Shown here piece after piece: positions 28,272-36,472 of a DNA stretch of 50,138 nucleotides. Every line of letters begins with the position of its first letter. Position 1 is the stretch's first letter. A program made the translations under genes and the position numbers. A model generated the notes under the pieces. That model did not search any database, had not been told where the DNA came from, and saw only the letters and a program-made list of their open reading frames with translations. Source of the stretch: Pseudomonadota bacterium (GTDB lineage Bacteria; Pseudomonadota; Alphaproteobacteria; Ferrovibrionales; Ferrovibrionaceae); assembly GCA_021793055.1 (NCBI GenBank), contig JAJYTL010000001.1, forward strand, positions 1 to 50,138. Reading direction: 5' to 3'.

Positions 28272-29441
28272 ATGACGGACCGCTACGGCGCCTTCTGTCC
28301 GGGGCCGTTAGCGCCGCGCGCCGGCGCGGCGGCAGGGCCGCTTTCCGGTCTTCGCTTCGCGGTCAAGGACCTGATCGATGTCGCCGGCCATGTCACCGGC
28401 GGCGGCAGCCCCGATTGGGCGAACGGCCGTCCGCCGGCCGCGGCCGACGCGCCGGCGGTGACGCGCCTGCTCGCCGCCGGGGCGAGCCTGGTCGGCAAGA
28501 CGATAACCGACGAGCTCGCCTTCAGTCTCGATGGCCGCAACGCCCATTACGGCACCCCGGTCAATGCCACGGCGCCGACACGCCTGCCGGGCGGCTCCTC
28601 CAGCGGCTCGGCCGCCGCTGTCGCCGGCGGGCTGGTCGATTTCGCGCTCGGCACCGATACCGGCGGTTCGGTGCGCGTGCCGGCAAGCTTTTGCGGCTTG
28701 TTCGGCTTTCGACCGAGTCACGGCGCGGTATCGACCGCGGGCGTGATCCCTTTCGCGCCGAGCTTCGACACGATTGGCTGGTTCGCGCGCCACGCGGCGC
28801 TGCTCGCCCGCATTGGCGACGTATTGTTGCCGGAAAGGTCCGGTGCCGCCTTGCCGGCGCGGGCGCTGTTCTGCCGCGACGCGTTGCGCCTCACCGATCC
28901 GGACGTGGCGACGCGGGTCGCGGCGGCTGGCCGCGCCGCGCCGCGCCTCGGTCTTGCCGCGGCGGATGAGATCGATCTCACCGACGATCGGCTCGCCGCC
29001 TGGACCGACGCCTATCGAATCCTTCAGGGCGACGAGATCCGGTGCGGTCTCGGACAGTGGATCCGCGCGACGCGGCCCCGTTTCGGGCCGAATATCGCGC
29101 CCCGTTTCGCCTCCATATGGGAGATATCGGAGGCCGACGTCGCCCGGGCCGTGCGTTGCCGGCAGGCAGCGCGGGCGCAGCTCGATGCGGTTCTCGAACG
29201 CGCGATCCTGGTCTTGCCGACGGCGCCGGTGGTGTCGCCGCCGCGCGATATCGACGAGGCCGATCTTGGCCGGCTTTACCCGCGGCTCCTGGCCTTGACC
29301 GCTGCGGCCGGCCTTGCCGGCTTGCCCCAGGTGACGCTGCCGCTCGCGCCGCGCGAGGCGGGCCCGATCGGCCTGTCGCTGATCGGGCCGCGCGGCAGCG
29401 ACCGCGCGCTGCTTGCGCTGGCCGCCGCTACTTCTTCTTGA
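28272..29441 (+). CDS. amidase-signature hydrolase, AMI1-like
   Basis: 389 residues of the amidase signature family. The catalytic Lys32 is in FAVKDLIDVAGHVTGGG; the cis-Ser is Ser109 in LPGGSSSGSAAAVA; the nucleophile Ser133 is in GTDTGGSVRVPASFCGLFGF, 24 residues later as in other members. The wording FGFRPSHGAVSTAGVIPFA and SFDTIGWFAR resembles plant AMI1 and close bacterial amidases more than AtzE or AtzF; it also lacks the extra C-terminal domain of allophanate hydrolase. Substrate is unknown. It follows ureG closely and likely shares its transcript; its last 14 bases overlap the convergent hydrolase gene. Confidence 0.85.
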   Translation: MTDRYGAFCPGPLAPRAGAAAGPLSGLRFAVKDLIDVAGHVTGGGSPDWANGRPPAAADAPAVTRLLAAGASLVGKTITDELAFSLDGRNAHYGTPVNATAPTRLPGGSSSGSAAAVAGGLVDFALGTDTGGSVRVPASFCGLFGFRPSHGAVSTAGVIPFAPSFDTIGWFARHAALLARIGDVLLPERSGAALPARALFCRDALRLTDPDVATRVAAAGRAAPRLGLAAADEIDLTDDRLAAWTDAYRILQGDEIRCGLGQWIRATRPRFGPNIAPRFASIWEISEADVARAVRCRQAARAQLDAVLERAILVLPTAPVVSPPRDIDEADLGRLYPRLLALTAAAGLAGLPQVTLPLAPREAGPIGLSLIGPRGSDRALLALAAATSS

Positions 29442-30294
29442 GCGGCCGCTTGCTCTTGGCCGGCCCACCGTCCAGCGCCGAGATGAGCTTGCCCGACGAG
29501 GTGACGAAGCCGTAGCACTTCTTCACGTTCCAGATCGTCGCCTCGGTGCAGAAGTCGGGCGAGGTGGTGGCGCAGCAATCCTCCACCAGGACGCAGCCAT
29601 AGCCGAGGAAGTTCGCGTCGGTCAGCGAGCAGAACACGCATTGATCGGTGTTGACGCCGGCGAACAGCAGCGTGCGTGCGCCGAGATTGCGCAGGATGCT
29701 GTCGAGCGGCGTGTCCCAGAAGCCGCTGATGCGGTATTTGTCGACCCTGATATCGGTCGGATCCTGCGGCAGCTCGTCGACCACGGCGGCGGCCCAGCTG
29801 TCCTTCTGCAGAACATGGGCACCATGGCCCGGCAGCGGCTCGCAAAGCCCGATACCGCGCCCGCTCGGCTTGTAGAGATGGTGTTGGTTCGGCGCCATGT
29901 TCATCAGGTCGGGCCGGTTGCCCCAATTGACCCAGATGACGGGAACGCCGGCGGCGCGAAGTTTGGGCAGCAGCTTGGCGAGCGGCTTGATCGGCGCCCG
30001 GTCCGGCGTGTAATCGACGCCGAGATGGTCGACCCAGCCGCCCTTGGCGCAGAAGTCGTTCTGCATATCGATGACGATCATCGCGGTGCGCGCGAGATCG
30101 AGGGTGACGTTCTGCGGCGCGGCGCGGACGGCGAGTGGCGTCGGTCCCGGCTCGGCCACCGCCATGTCGACGTGTTTCGCCGTCACCGCCCAGTGGTAGG
30201 TCTTGCCCGAGCCGAGCGGCAAGGGCGCCGTGGCCGCCGCTCTCCCGATCGTTCGCTTCTCCGCTCCCGGTTTCGCTTTCAACGCCTTGGCCAT
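29428..30294 (-). CDS. isochorismatase-fold cysteine hydrolase, RutB-like
   Basis: 288 residues. The cysteine-hydrolase triad is Asp76 (IVIDMQNDF), Lys186 (VDKYRISGFWDTPLDS) and Cys219 (GVNTDQCVFCS); the 33-residue Lys-Cys gap is shared with two paralogues at 38-39.5 kb. The blocks SWAAAVVDELPQDP, SGFWDTPLDSILRNLGA and a long N-terminal extension resemble RutB (ureidoacrylate amidohydrolase). A RutB-like C-N hydrolysis of a ureide or carbamoyl compound releasing ammonia is probable, but the substrate is not fixed; no other rut genes are here. A sigma-54 promoter lies 80 bp upstream, divergent from the BMP importer operon. Confidence 0.8.
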   Translation of the reverse strand: MAKALKAKPGAEKRTIGRAAATAPLPLGSGKTYHWAVTAKHVDMAVAEPGPTPLAVRAAPQNVTLDLARTAMIVIDMQNDFCAKGGWVDHLGVDYTPDRAPIKPLAKLLPKLRAAGVPVIWVNWGNRPDLMNMAPNQHHLYKPSGRGIGLCEPLPGHGAHVLQKDSWAAAVVDELPQDPTDIRVDKYRISGFWDTPLDSILRNLGARTLLFAGVNTDQCVFCSLTDANFLGYGCVLVEDCCATTSPDFCTEATIWNVKKCYGFVTSSGKLISALDGGPAKSKRPLKKK

Positions 30295-30371
30295 GATGCG
30301 CTCTTCTCCTGTCTCTCGGGCGCTGAAGTGTCACCGCGAGGCTGACGTGCGGGATTAACGCGCAAGGCAGA

Positions 30372-30387
30372 CGCAAGAAATCTGCCA
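30372..30387 (-). promoter_or_regulatory. sigma-54 promoter of the RutB-like gene
   Basis: Minus-strand TGGCAGATTTCTTGCG fits TGGCA-N6-TTGC with the exact spacing. The start would be near 30361, leaving a 67-nt leader to ATG 30294. A TGC-N11-GCA dyad (30348-30364) overlaps this start and is less likely to be its enhancer. Confidence 0.6.
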
Positions 30388-30546
30388 GATTCCCGGCGCA
30401 CGATTTCAAGGCATAAGGCGCCGAGTTGTCGCCGACATTTCATCCTTCCGCGCCGCTGGCGACTTATTGGGCGATTTTCTGCCGAAAAAAATAGCGGGCG
30501 GCATTCGGGCATCGGGAATCGGTCCGCTCGCGCGCGGCATCGGCGA

Positions 30547-30562
30547 TGGCACAACCGTTGCT
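30547..30562 (+). promoter_or_regulatory. sigma-54 promoter of the BMP importer operon
   Basis: TGGCACAACCGTTGCT is an excellent -24/-12 match (TGGCAC and TTGCT, correct spacing). The start is predicted near 30573, 74 nt before the ATG at 30647. With the minus-strand site at 30372 it forms a divergent pair in a 352-bp region that otherwise has no gene. Confidence 0.75.
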
Positions 30563-30646
30563 TTGCCCGTTGAGGAGGGCCAGGGCGCCAGCCTCGCGTC
30601 GCGCGGGTCGGCCGCAACCCAAAGATTGCGAGATCGGGAGATCGAT

Positions 30647-31639
30647 ATGACTTATTCACGGCGAAGCGTATTGCGGACCTTGTCCGCTGGCTCCATTGCC
30701 GCCGGACTGGTCGGCACGATGCCGCTTTCGGCCCTGGCCGCGGGACCGATTCCGATCGGCGTGCTAATTCCGGGCTCGAAGTCCGACAAGGGCTGGATGG
30801 AATCCGGCTACGACGGCATGCTGGCGGCGGAAAAGAAATACAAATCGAAGATCAAGGTCAGCTACATCGAGAACGTGCAGTTCGCCGACATGCCCCAGGC
30901 GCTGGTGCAGCTTGCCGCCGCGAACGCCATGGTGATCGGCGTCGGCGGCCAGACCCAGGCCTCGGTATTCAAGGTGGCGCCGCGCTTTCCCAACATGAAG
31001 TTCGCCGTCATCGGCGGCAACAACGATCCGGCACGGCCGAAGAACGTCTCCATCTACGACGTGCGGCAGGCGGAAATCGCCTTTGTCGCCGGTGCCGCCG
31101 CCGCAATGCTCTCGAAGACCGGTGTCGTCAACTATATCGGCGGCTTGCAGATTCCGGCCATCGTCAATGCCGGCAAGGAATTCGGCCTCGGCGCGAAGTA
31201 CATCAACCCGCACATCAAGTACATCGAAACCTATACCGGCAACTTCGACGACGTGCAGAAGGCGAAGGAGGCCGAGCTTGCCGCCATCGCCAAGGGTTCC
31301 GACGTCAGCTACAACATCCTCAACCTCGGCGTCCGCGGCCAGGAGGAGGCGGCGCGGGAAAAGCACATCCACATGATCGGCAGCTACACCGATCGCTGCG
31401 GCTCCGACCCGCTCTATATCGCCTATACGATCACCGGCGTCGGCTTTATTCTGGAATACGCCATCACCCAGGTGGTGCACGGCACCTGGAAGGCGGAATA
31501 CAAGCCCTTCGGTCTGGTCATGGGGCCGAAATCCTCGGGTATCGCCATTTGCAAGGGAGAAACGCCGGCGATGGCGGCGAAGCTCAAGCAAATCGAGAAG
31601 GACATCCTCGCCGGCAAGATCAAGGTCTTGTCGAGCTGA
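30647..31639 (+). CDS. BMP-family ABC transporter substrate-binding protein
   Basis: 330 residues. ATG 30647 is preceded by GGGAG and starts a twin-arginine leader (SRRSVLRTLSAGSIAAGLVG ... ALAA), so export through Tat is likely; a tatA gene lies at 44 kb. The mature protein opens GPIPIGVLIPGSKSDKGWMESGYDG, as in BMP/PnrA proteins, with VIGGNNDPARPKNVSIYDVRQAE and FVAGAAAAMLSKTGVVNYIGG. The family binds purine nucleosides in several bacteria, and a member has been linked to s-triazine uptake (from memory). Here the setting (sigma-54 promoter, urease, biuret-type hydrolases) suggests a nitrogen-rich heterocycle or ureide. Substrate unproven. Confidence 0.85.
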   Translation: MTYSRRSVLRTLSAGSIAAGLVGTMPLSALAAGPIPIGVLIPGSKSDKGWMESGYDGMLAAEKKYKSKIKVSYIENVQFADMPQALVQLAAANAMVIGVGGQTQASVFKVAPRFPNMKFAVIGGNNDPARPKNVSIYDVRQAEIAFVAGAAAAMLSKTGVVNYIGGLQIPAIVNAGKEFGLGAKYINPHIKYIETYTGNFDDVQKAKEAELAAIAKGSDVSYNILNLGVRGQEEAAREKHIHMIGSYTDRCGSDPLYIAYTITGVGFILEYAITQVVHGTWKAEYKPFGLVMGPKSSGIAICKGETPAMAAKLKQIEKDILAGKIKVLSS

Positions 31640-31654
31640 CGCGGATAAAATCCC

Positions 31655-33316
31655 GTGACAGGGCAAACGGCAACCGCCGTTGATCCCTTGCAGACGACGG
31701 GGCGCGCCTCGCGCGTGCGCGCCCCGGACGTCCGCGAGCCGGTTCTTGATCTCGCCGGGATCACCAAGAGCTTCGGCGCGCTGACCGCCCTGTCCGAGGC
31801 TGCGCTTGAGGTTCACGCTGGTGAGGTGCTGTGCCTGCTCGGCGAGAACGGTGCCGGAAAGTCGACGCTCTGCAACCTCATCTACGGCGTCTTTCGGCCG
31901 ACGGGGGGCGAGATGCGTCTCGGCGGCGCGGCCTACGCGCCGGCCGATCCCAAGGCCGCGCTCGAGGCCGGCGTCGGCATGGTGCATCAGCATTTCAGCG
32001 TCGTGCCGAGCATGACGGTGGTCGACAACCTTCTGCTCGGGCGCAGTCGCGGCATTCTGCACCGTCGCCTGTTCGCCGAGGAGATCCGTGCCCGTGCCGC
32101 CGAGTTCGGTCTCGAGGTCGATCCTTGGCGCGTGGTCAAGGACATGTCGGTCGGCGAACGCCAGCGGCTCGAAATCGTCAAATGCCTGATGCGCCGCCCC
32201 CGCCTGCTGCTGCTCGACGAGCCGACGGCGGTGCTGCCGCCGGAAGAAATCGGCTCCTTTCTCGACGTCTGCCGGCGTATCGCCGACGGCGGTGGGGCAC
32301 TGATCCTGGTCACTCATAAGCTTGCCGAAGTGGCCAAGATCGCCGACCGCACGGCGATCCTGCGCGCCGGCCGCATCGTCGACACGGTGCCGATGGCGAG
32401 CGCCGACATGAAGGCCATCGTCCAGGCGATGATTGGGCGCGAGCTTGGCGGCGCGACGGTGGCGGTGGGGCTCGATCTTGCCGAGCACGCCGAGGCGGCC
32501 GAGACCGACGAGCTCCCGGCAAGCGCAGAGGCAAGCGGAAAAATCCCCGCCGCGACCAAGAGCCGCCCGCCCGACGTTCTTCAGATCGACGCTTTAACGT
32601 ACCGCGATCGCAACGGTGCCGTGCGTCTCGACGAGATCACGGTCGAAGTGCGGCCGGGGAAAATCCTCGGCATCGCCGGCGTCGAGGGCAATGGCCAGAG
32701 CGAGCTCGGGCTGATCCTGGCCGGGCTGGAGCGGCCGAGCGCCGGGCGCTGGTTCGTTGGCGACCGCGAGATGACCCGGGCGAGCCCGGCCGAGATCACC
32801 GCCGCCGGCGTCGGCATCGTACCGGAAGACCGCCATGCGGTGGGCGCCGTTGTCGAGATGTCGGTCGCGGAAAATCTCTGCTTGCAGAATCTCGCTCAGT
32901 ATACCCGGTTCGGTCTGGTGCGGCGCGGCGCCATGACCGCCGCCGCCAAGGACCTGATCGCCCGTTACGACGTTCGCGGCGCAGGGCCGGAAACGCGCTT
33001 CGCCTCGCTTTCCGGCGGCAATCAGCAAAAGGTGGTGCTGGCGCGTGAGCTCACTCTCGATCCCTTGGTGCTTCTGGTCGCGGCGCAGCCGACCCGTGGC
33101 CTCGACGTCGGCGCGGTGGAAACCGTTTACGGCCACATCCGCTCGGCTTGCGGGCGCGGCGCCGGCGTTCTCCTGATTTCGAGCGAGCTTGACGAACTGA
33201 TTGCGGTTTCGGATCGCATCGCCGTCATCTATCGCGGCCGCATCGTCGGTGAAATGCCGGCCACGCAAAAGAACCGCGAGGCCATTGGTGCCCTGATGTC
33301 GGGGCACGCGGCATGA
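31655..33316 (+). CDS. ABC transporter ATPase with two nucleotide-binding domains (BMP-type system)
   Basis: 553 residues, starting GTG. NBD1 (about 28-260) has Walker A GENGAGKST, Q-loop VHQHFSVVPSMTV, signature MSVGERQRLEIVKCL, Walker B LLLLDEPTAVLPPEE and switch VTHKLAEV. NBD2 (about 300-545) has GVEGNGQSE instead of a lysine-containing Walker A, signature LSGGNQQKVVLARE and AAQPTRGLDVG. These changes in NBD2 are normal for the NupA/RbsA-like class. A 40-residue acidic Ala/Glu-rich linker (about 270-305) joins the domains. It is 15 bp after the binding protein and overlaps the first permease by 4 bp. Confidence 0.9.
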   Translation: MTGQTATAVDPLQTTGRASRVRAPDVREPVLDLAGITKSFGALTALSEAALEVHAGEVLCLLGENGAGKSTLCNLIYGVFRPTGGEMRLGGAAYAPADPKAALEAGVGMVHQHFSVVPSMTVVDNLLLGRSRGILHRRLFAEEIRARAAEFGLEVDPWRVVKDMSVGERQRLEIVKCLMRRPRLLLLDEPTAVLPPEEIGSFLDVCRRIADGGGALILVTHKLAEVAKIADRTAILRAGRIVDTVPMASADMKAIVQAMIGRELGGATVAVGLDLAEHAEAAETDELPASAEASGKIPAATKSRPPDVLQIDALTYRDRNGAVRLDEITVEVRPGKILGIAGVEGNGQSELGLILAGLERPSAGRWFVGDREMTRASPAEITAAGVGIVPEDRHAVGAVVEMSVAENLCLQNLAQYTRFGLVRRGAMTAAAKDLIARYDVRGAGPETRFASLSGGNQQKVVLARELTLDPLVLLVAAQPTRGLDVGAVETVYGHIRSACGRGAGVLLISSELDELIAVSDRIAVIYRGRIVGEMPATQKNREAIGALMSGHAA

Positions 33317-34401
33317 GCGGCGCCGCTTCCTCGGCTCCCGCCTCGGGCCTGCGTATTCCGGCCCCCGGCGTTGTCATTCCGCTCGCCGCCATCGCGGCCT
33401 CCTTCGTCGTCGGCTTCGCGCTGATGGCGTTGACCGGCTCGAATATCGGCGCCGCCATCGGCGCGTTCGCGCAAGGCGCCTTCGGCAGCGCCTATGCCAT
33501 CGGCACCTCGCTCAACCGCGCCGTCGCGCTCGGCCTCGTCGGGCTTGGGTTCATCCTTGCCGAGCGCGCCAATCTCATCAATGTCGGCGGCGAGGGGCAG
33601 ATCGCCATGGGTGGCATCTTTTCCACCGCGGTCGCGCTCTATGGCGGGGTCAAGGGGCTGCCTTATGGCTTAGCGGTGCTGCTTCCGCTTTTGGCCGGGA
33701 CGCTGGCCGGCGCCGCCTGGGGTGCGCTCGCCGGGGTGATGAAGATTCGCTTCGGCACCAACGAGGTGATCAGCACCTTGCTGCTCAACTTCATCGCGAT
33801 TCTTCTGGTCTATTGGTCGGTACAGTCGGTCCATCTCTTGCGCCAGCCCGCGAGCTTCGCCGGCACGCTGCCGCAGAGCCTGCAGGTGCCGCCGTCGACC
33901 ACGCTGCCGCTGCTGACCGGCAATCCCGCCGACCCGCTCCATATCGGCGCCGCGGTCGCCGTTGTCCTCGCCATCGTCACCGCCCTCGTTCTTCGCCGCT
34001 CCGCCTTCGGGCTCCGGCTGAAGGCGATCGGGCTCAGCCCGACCGCCTCGCACCGCGCCGGAATCCGTACCGATGCCCTGATGGTCTCGGTCCTGGCGCT
34101 CTCCGGCGCCTTCGGCGGCTTGGCGGGCGCCATGATGCTGCTCGGCGATCAGGGCTATCTCACCGCCGGCTTCTCGTCCGGCTATGGCTTCGACGGGCTG
34201 GTCGTCGGCCTCCTCGCGCGCGGCTCGGCGGCGGGCGTCGCTGCGGTCGCGATCTTCTTCGGCTTTCTCCGCTCGGGCGGCATCTCGATGCAGATTTCGG
34301 CCCATGTCCCGGCGGCCTTGGTGACCATCGTGCAAGGCATGATCGTCGTCGCCATCGCCGGCTCCGCCATCCTGATCGAACGCATGGGGCGGCGCGCATG
34401 A
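33313..34401 (+). CDS. ABC transporter permease (BMP-type system), first
   Basis: 362 residues, an inner-membrane permease of the BPD_transp_2 (NupB/YufP-like) family, with about nine helices. The conserved segment LGFILAERANLINVGGEGQIAMGGI and the coupling loop FGLRLKAIGLSPTASHRAGIRTDALM are visible, as is GYGFDGLVVGLLARGSAAG. The residues lining the path do not reveal the solute. It overlaps both neighbours by 4 bp, so the three membrane/ATPase genes are translated as a unit. Confidence 0.9.
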   Translation: MSGAASSAPASGLRIPAPGVVIPLAAIAASFVVGFALMALTGSNIGAAIGAFAQGAFGSAYAIGTSLNRAVALGLVGLGFILAERANLINVGGEGQIAMGGIFSTAVALYGGVKGLPYGLAVLLPLLAGTLAGAAWGALAGVMKIRFGTNEVISTLLLNFIAILLVYWSVQSVHLLRQPASFAGTLPQSLQVPPSTTLPLLTGNPADPLHIGAAVAVVLAIVTALVLRRSAFGLRLKAIGLSPTASHRAGIRTDALMVSVLALSGAFGGLAGAMMLLGDQGYLTAGFSSGYGFDGLVVGLLARGSAAGVAAVAIFFGFLRSGGISMQISAHVPAALVTIVQGMIVVAIAGSAILIERMGRRA

Positions 34402-35321
34402 ACTTGGAAACGCTCGCGGTCTATATTGCCTCGACGCTGCATTTCGCGCTGCCGCTGATGCTGGCGGCGAGCGGCGAGTTGGTGAGCGAGGCGGCCGGCG
34501 TGCTCAACCTCAGCCTCGAAGGCATGATGCTGTTCGCCGCCTTCTTCTCGGTCTGGGGCACCTCGGTCACTGGAGATCCCTGGATCGGCCTGCTCTGGGG
34601 AATCGCGAGCGGAATCGTCTTCGCTATCCTGCAGGCGGTCTTGAGCGTGCGCCTTCGCGCCAATCAGCTGGTCGTCGGTATCGGCCTCAACATCCTGGCG
34701 CTTGGGGCCACCACCTTTCTCAACCGCGAAATTTTCGGCGCGCTCTCGCGCCAGCTGGTGCCGGGGTTCGGCCATCTCCATATTCCCGGTCTCTCGACCC
34801 TTCCGCTCCTCGGCCCGAGCCTCTTCCAGCAGGATCTGGTGGTTTATGTCGGCCTCGCCTTGATCGTCGCGATCTGGTTCGTGCTGCGCTTCACCGCCTA
34901 CGGCGTGGCCTGCCGGGCGGTCGGCGACGATCCGCGCTCAGCCGATTGGGCCGGCATTTCGGTGACGCGGGTCCGCAGCATCGCGATCCTGGTCACCGGC
35001 GCGATGGCTGGCGTCGCCGGCACGCTGATCTCGGTCGGCGATATCCGCACCTTCACCGAAGGCATGACCAACGGCGCCGGCTATCTCGCGATTGCGGCGA
35101 TCATCTTCGGCGGCTGGCGGCTGTGGCCGACGGTCGGCGCGTGTCTGTTGTTCGGCGGCGCGATGGCCTTGCAATTCCAATTTTCTGCCGCGACCTCGCC
35201 GGTGCCGACGGCGGCGCTGTTGATGCTGCCCTATGTGCTGGCGCTGCTTTCGGTCGCCGGTCTCGTCGGCCGGCAGGTGCCGCCGGCGGCGCTGACCATC
35301 CCTTTCTTCGGCAGCCGCTAG
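34398..35321 (+). CDS. ABC transporter permease (BMP-type system), second
   Basis: 307 residues, partner of the preceding permease (NupC/YufQ-like). Family blocks are GELVSEAAGVLNLSLEGMMLFAAF, NQLVVGIGLNILALGATTFLNRE, the coupling loop FTAYGVACRAVGDDPRSADWAGI and GYLAIAAIIFGGWRLWPTVGACLLFGGA. The last gene of the operon, it ends one base before palindromic repeat B, which may terminate it. The next gene is convergent. Confidence 0.9.
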   Translation: MNLETLAVYIASTLHFALPLMLAASGELVSEAAGVLNLSLEGMMLFAAFFSVWGTSVTGDPWIGLLWGIASGIVFAILQAVLSVRLRANQLVVGIGLNILALGATTFLNREIFGALSRQLVPGFGHLHIPGLSTLPLLGPSLFQQDLVVYVGLALIVAIWFVLRFTAYGVACRAVGDDPRSADWAGISVTRVRSIAILVTGAMAGVAGTLISVGDIRTFTEGMTNGAGYLAIAAIIFGGWRLWPTVGACLLFGGAMALQFQFSAATSPVPTAALLMLPYVLALLSVAGLVGRQVPPAALTIPFFGSR

Positions 35322-35383
35322 CGCGATGATTTTGGGCCGGATCGACCCAAAATCATCGCGTGCTGTCCTAACGACTTAGAGCG
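35322..35383. repeat. palindromic repeat, copy B (best copy)
   Basis: Perfect 15-bp arms CGCGATGATTTTGGG (35322-35336) and CCCAAAATCATCGCG (35346-35360) around a 9-nt spacer, followed by the family tail TGCTGTCCTAACGACTTAG. It fills the 68-bp gap between two convergent stop codons, so it may act as a bidirectional terminator. Related to copies at 1846 and 17574. Confidence 0.75.
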
Positions 35384-35389
35384 CGGCGC

Positions 35390-36424
35390 TCAGGCGCCGA
35401 ACACGAAACGGCTGCCGGTGCGCGAGGTGAGAAGCCGCTCCGGTATTTTGCGGCGCATCGCCTCAGTGAAGCCGAGGCCGCTGCAGTGCATCGGGATCAC
35501 CACGTCGGGCTCCAGCGCTTTCAGCGCATCGACCGTCTGTTCGACATAGTCCTGCGGCGCCGAGCCGAGGTGAAAACCGCCGAGGACGGCGTGCAGCTTG
35601 CCGATGCCGGAAACCGCCATCGCCGTCTTCACCGTATTGACGATGCCGGCATGGCCGCAGGAGGCGATGACGACGAGACCGCGTCCCTGCACTACGTAGG
35701 CGACCGCATGCTCGTCCGGGTGCTGGTCCGGGATCAGCCGGCCGGTCTTTTCAGCGGCGGAGAAATGATCCGCGGCCGTGGCCATGCCGCCCGCCGTCTT
35801 GTCGCGGACATAGCTGTTTGGCACCACGTGCTCGAAGGAGTTCCGCTCGATCAATCCGGTGGTGAAGGCGCCGTGCAAGGCATGCGGCGCCTCGCAACAG
35901 ACCGCGTCGACGCCGGTCGCAACGATGGCGGCGCGGTCCAGGGTGTCCCAATAGACCGGGTCCTCGCCCTCGCGCTTCATCCATTTCGGCTCGAAATTTT
36001 CCTCGCCGCCGGCGAACAGGCGAAGGTCGCTCCGCATGCGCTCGCGGTAAGTGCCGAGAAAACCGAGCAGCCCGCCGTAATGATCCAAATGCCCGTGGCT
36101 CAGGATCAGGCCGTCGAGCTTTCCCGGCTCGATGTCGAGGAGATCGAAGTTCCGAGTCAGCACCTCCGGCGTGTAGCCGAAGTCGAGCAGATATTGCGCG
36201 CTCTCGCCGTCGCGGCGCGATTCGAGATGAAGCGATAGCCCCCATTCGCCGGCCAGCGTCGACTTCTCCTTGCCGCGGATATGGCGGGTGTGTTCGACGG
36301 CGACCATCGGGTGCGGCTCGGCCTTGGCGAAAAGATCGTAGATCGCATCGACGACGACGCGGACCGAAAGCCACTCCACCACCGGCGCCTGGAACGGCGC
36401 CTTCTTGCTTAACGCGAAATCCAT
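35390..36424 (-). CDS. metallo-beta-lactamase-fold hydrolase (COG1237-like)
   Basis: 344 residues with the metal motif LSHGHLDHYGG (H-x-H-x-D-H), a later CGHAGIVNTV histidine and VLGGFHLG / IPMHCSG near the C terminus. The pattern fits the COG1237 branch, annotated as dihydropterin-ribofuranosylaminobenzene phosphate synthase-like, whose role in bacteria is mostly unknown. There is no leader, so it is cytoplasmic. It follows the TauE/SafE gene by 48 bp on the same strand, and the two may be cotranscribed. Convergent with the importer operon. Confidence 0.75.
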   Translation of the reverse strand: MDFALSKKAPFQAPVVEWLSVRVVVDAIYDLFAKAEPHPMVAVEHTRHIRGKEKSTLAGEWGLSLHLESRRDGESAQYLLDFGYTPEVLTRNFDLLDIEPGKLDGLILSHGHLDHYGGLLGFLGTYRERMRSDLRLFAGGEENFEPKWMKREGEDPVYWDTLDRAAIVATGVDAVCCEAPHALHGAFTTGLIERNSFEHVVPNSYVRDKTAGGMATAADHFSAAEKTGRLIPDQHPDEHAVAYVVQGRGLVVIASCGHAGIVNTVKTAMAVSGIGKLHAVLGGFHLGSAPQDYVEQTVDALKALEPDVVIPMHCSGLGFTEAMRRKIPERLLTSRTGSRFVFGA

Positions 36425-36472
36425 CGTTTGCCTCCCCTGCCGCGAGGGCCGAGGCCGCGGCCAATTCGGAGG

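Noticed and set aside
28272..29441. Allophanate hydrolase (AtzF/DUR2-type) as identity of the amidase
   Set aside because: At 389 residues it lacks the extra C-terminal domain, and its motifs resemble AMI1-type amidases. The context alone is not enough.
30348..30364. TGC-N11-GCA as the NtrC site of the BMP importer
   Set aside because: One such dyad is expected by chance in a region of this size with a few per cent probability, and it overlaps the opposite gene's start point, more than 200 bp from the importer promoter. Mentioned only as a weak possibility.
32650..33310. Missing Walker A lysine and altered Walker B in the second ATPase domain of the BMP importer
   Set aside because: GxxGNGQSE and AAQPTRGLD are normal for the second domain in this class of double ATPases, so this is not damage.
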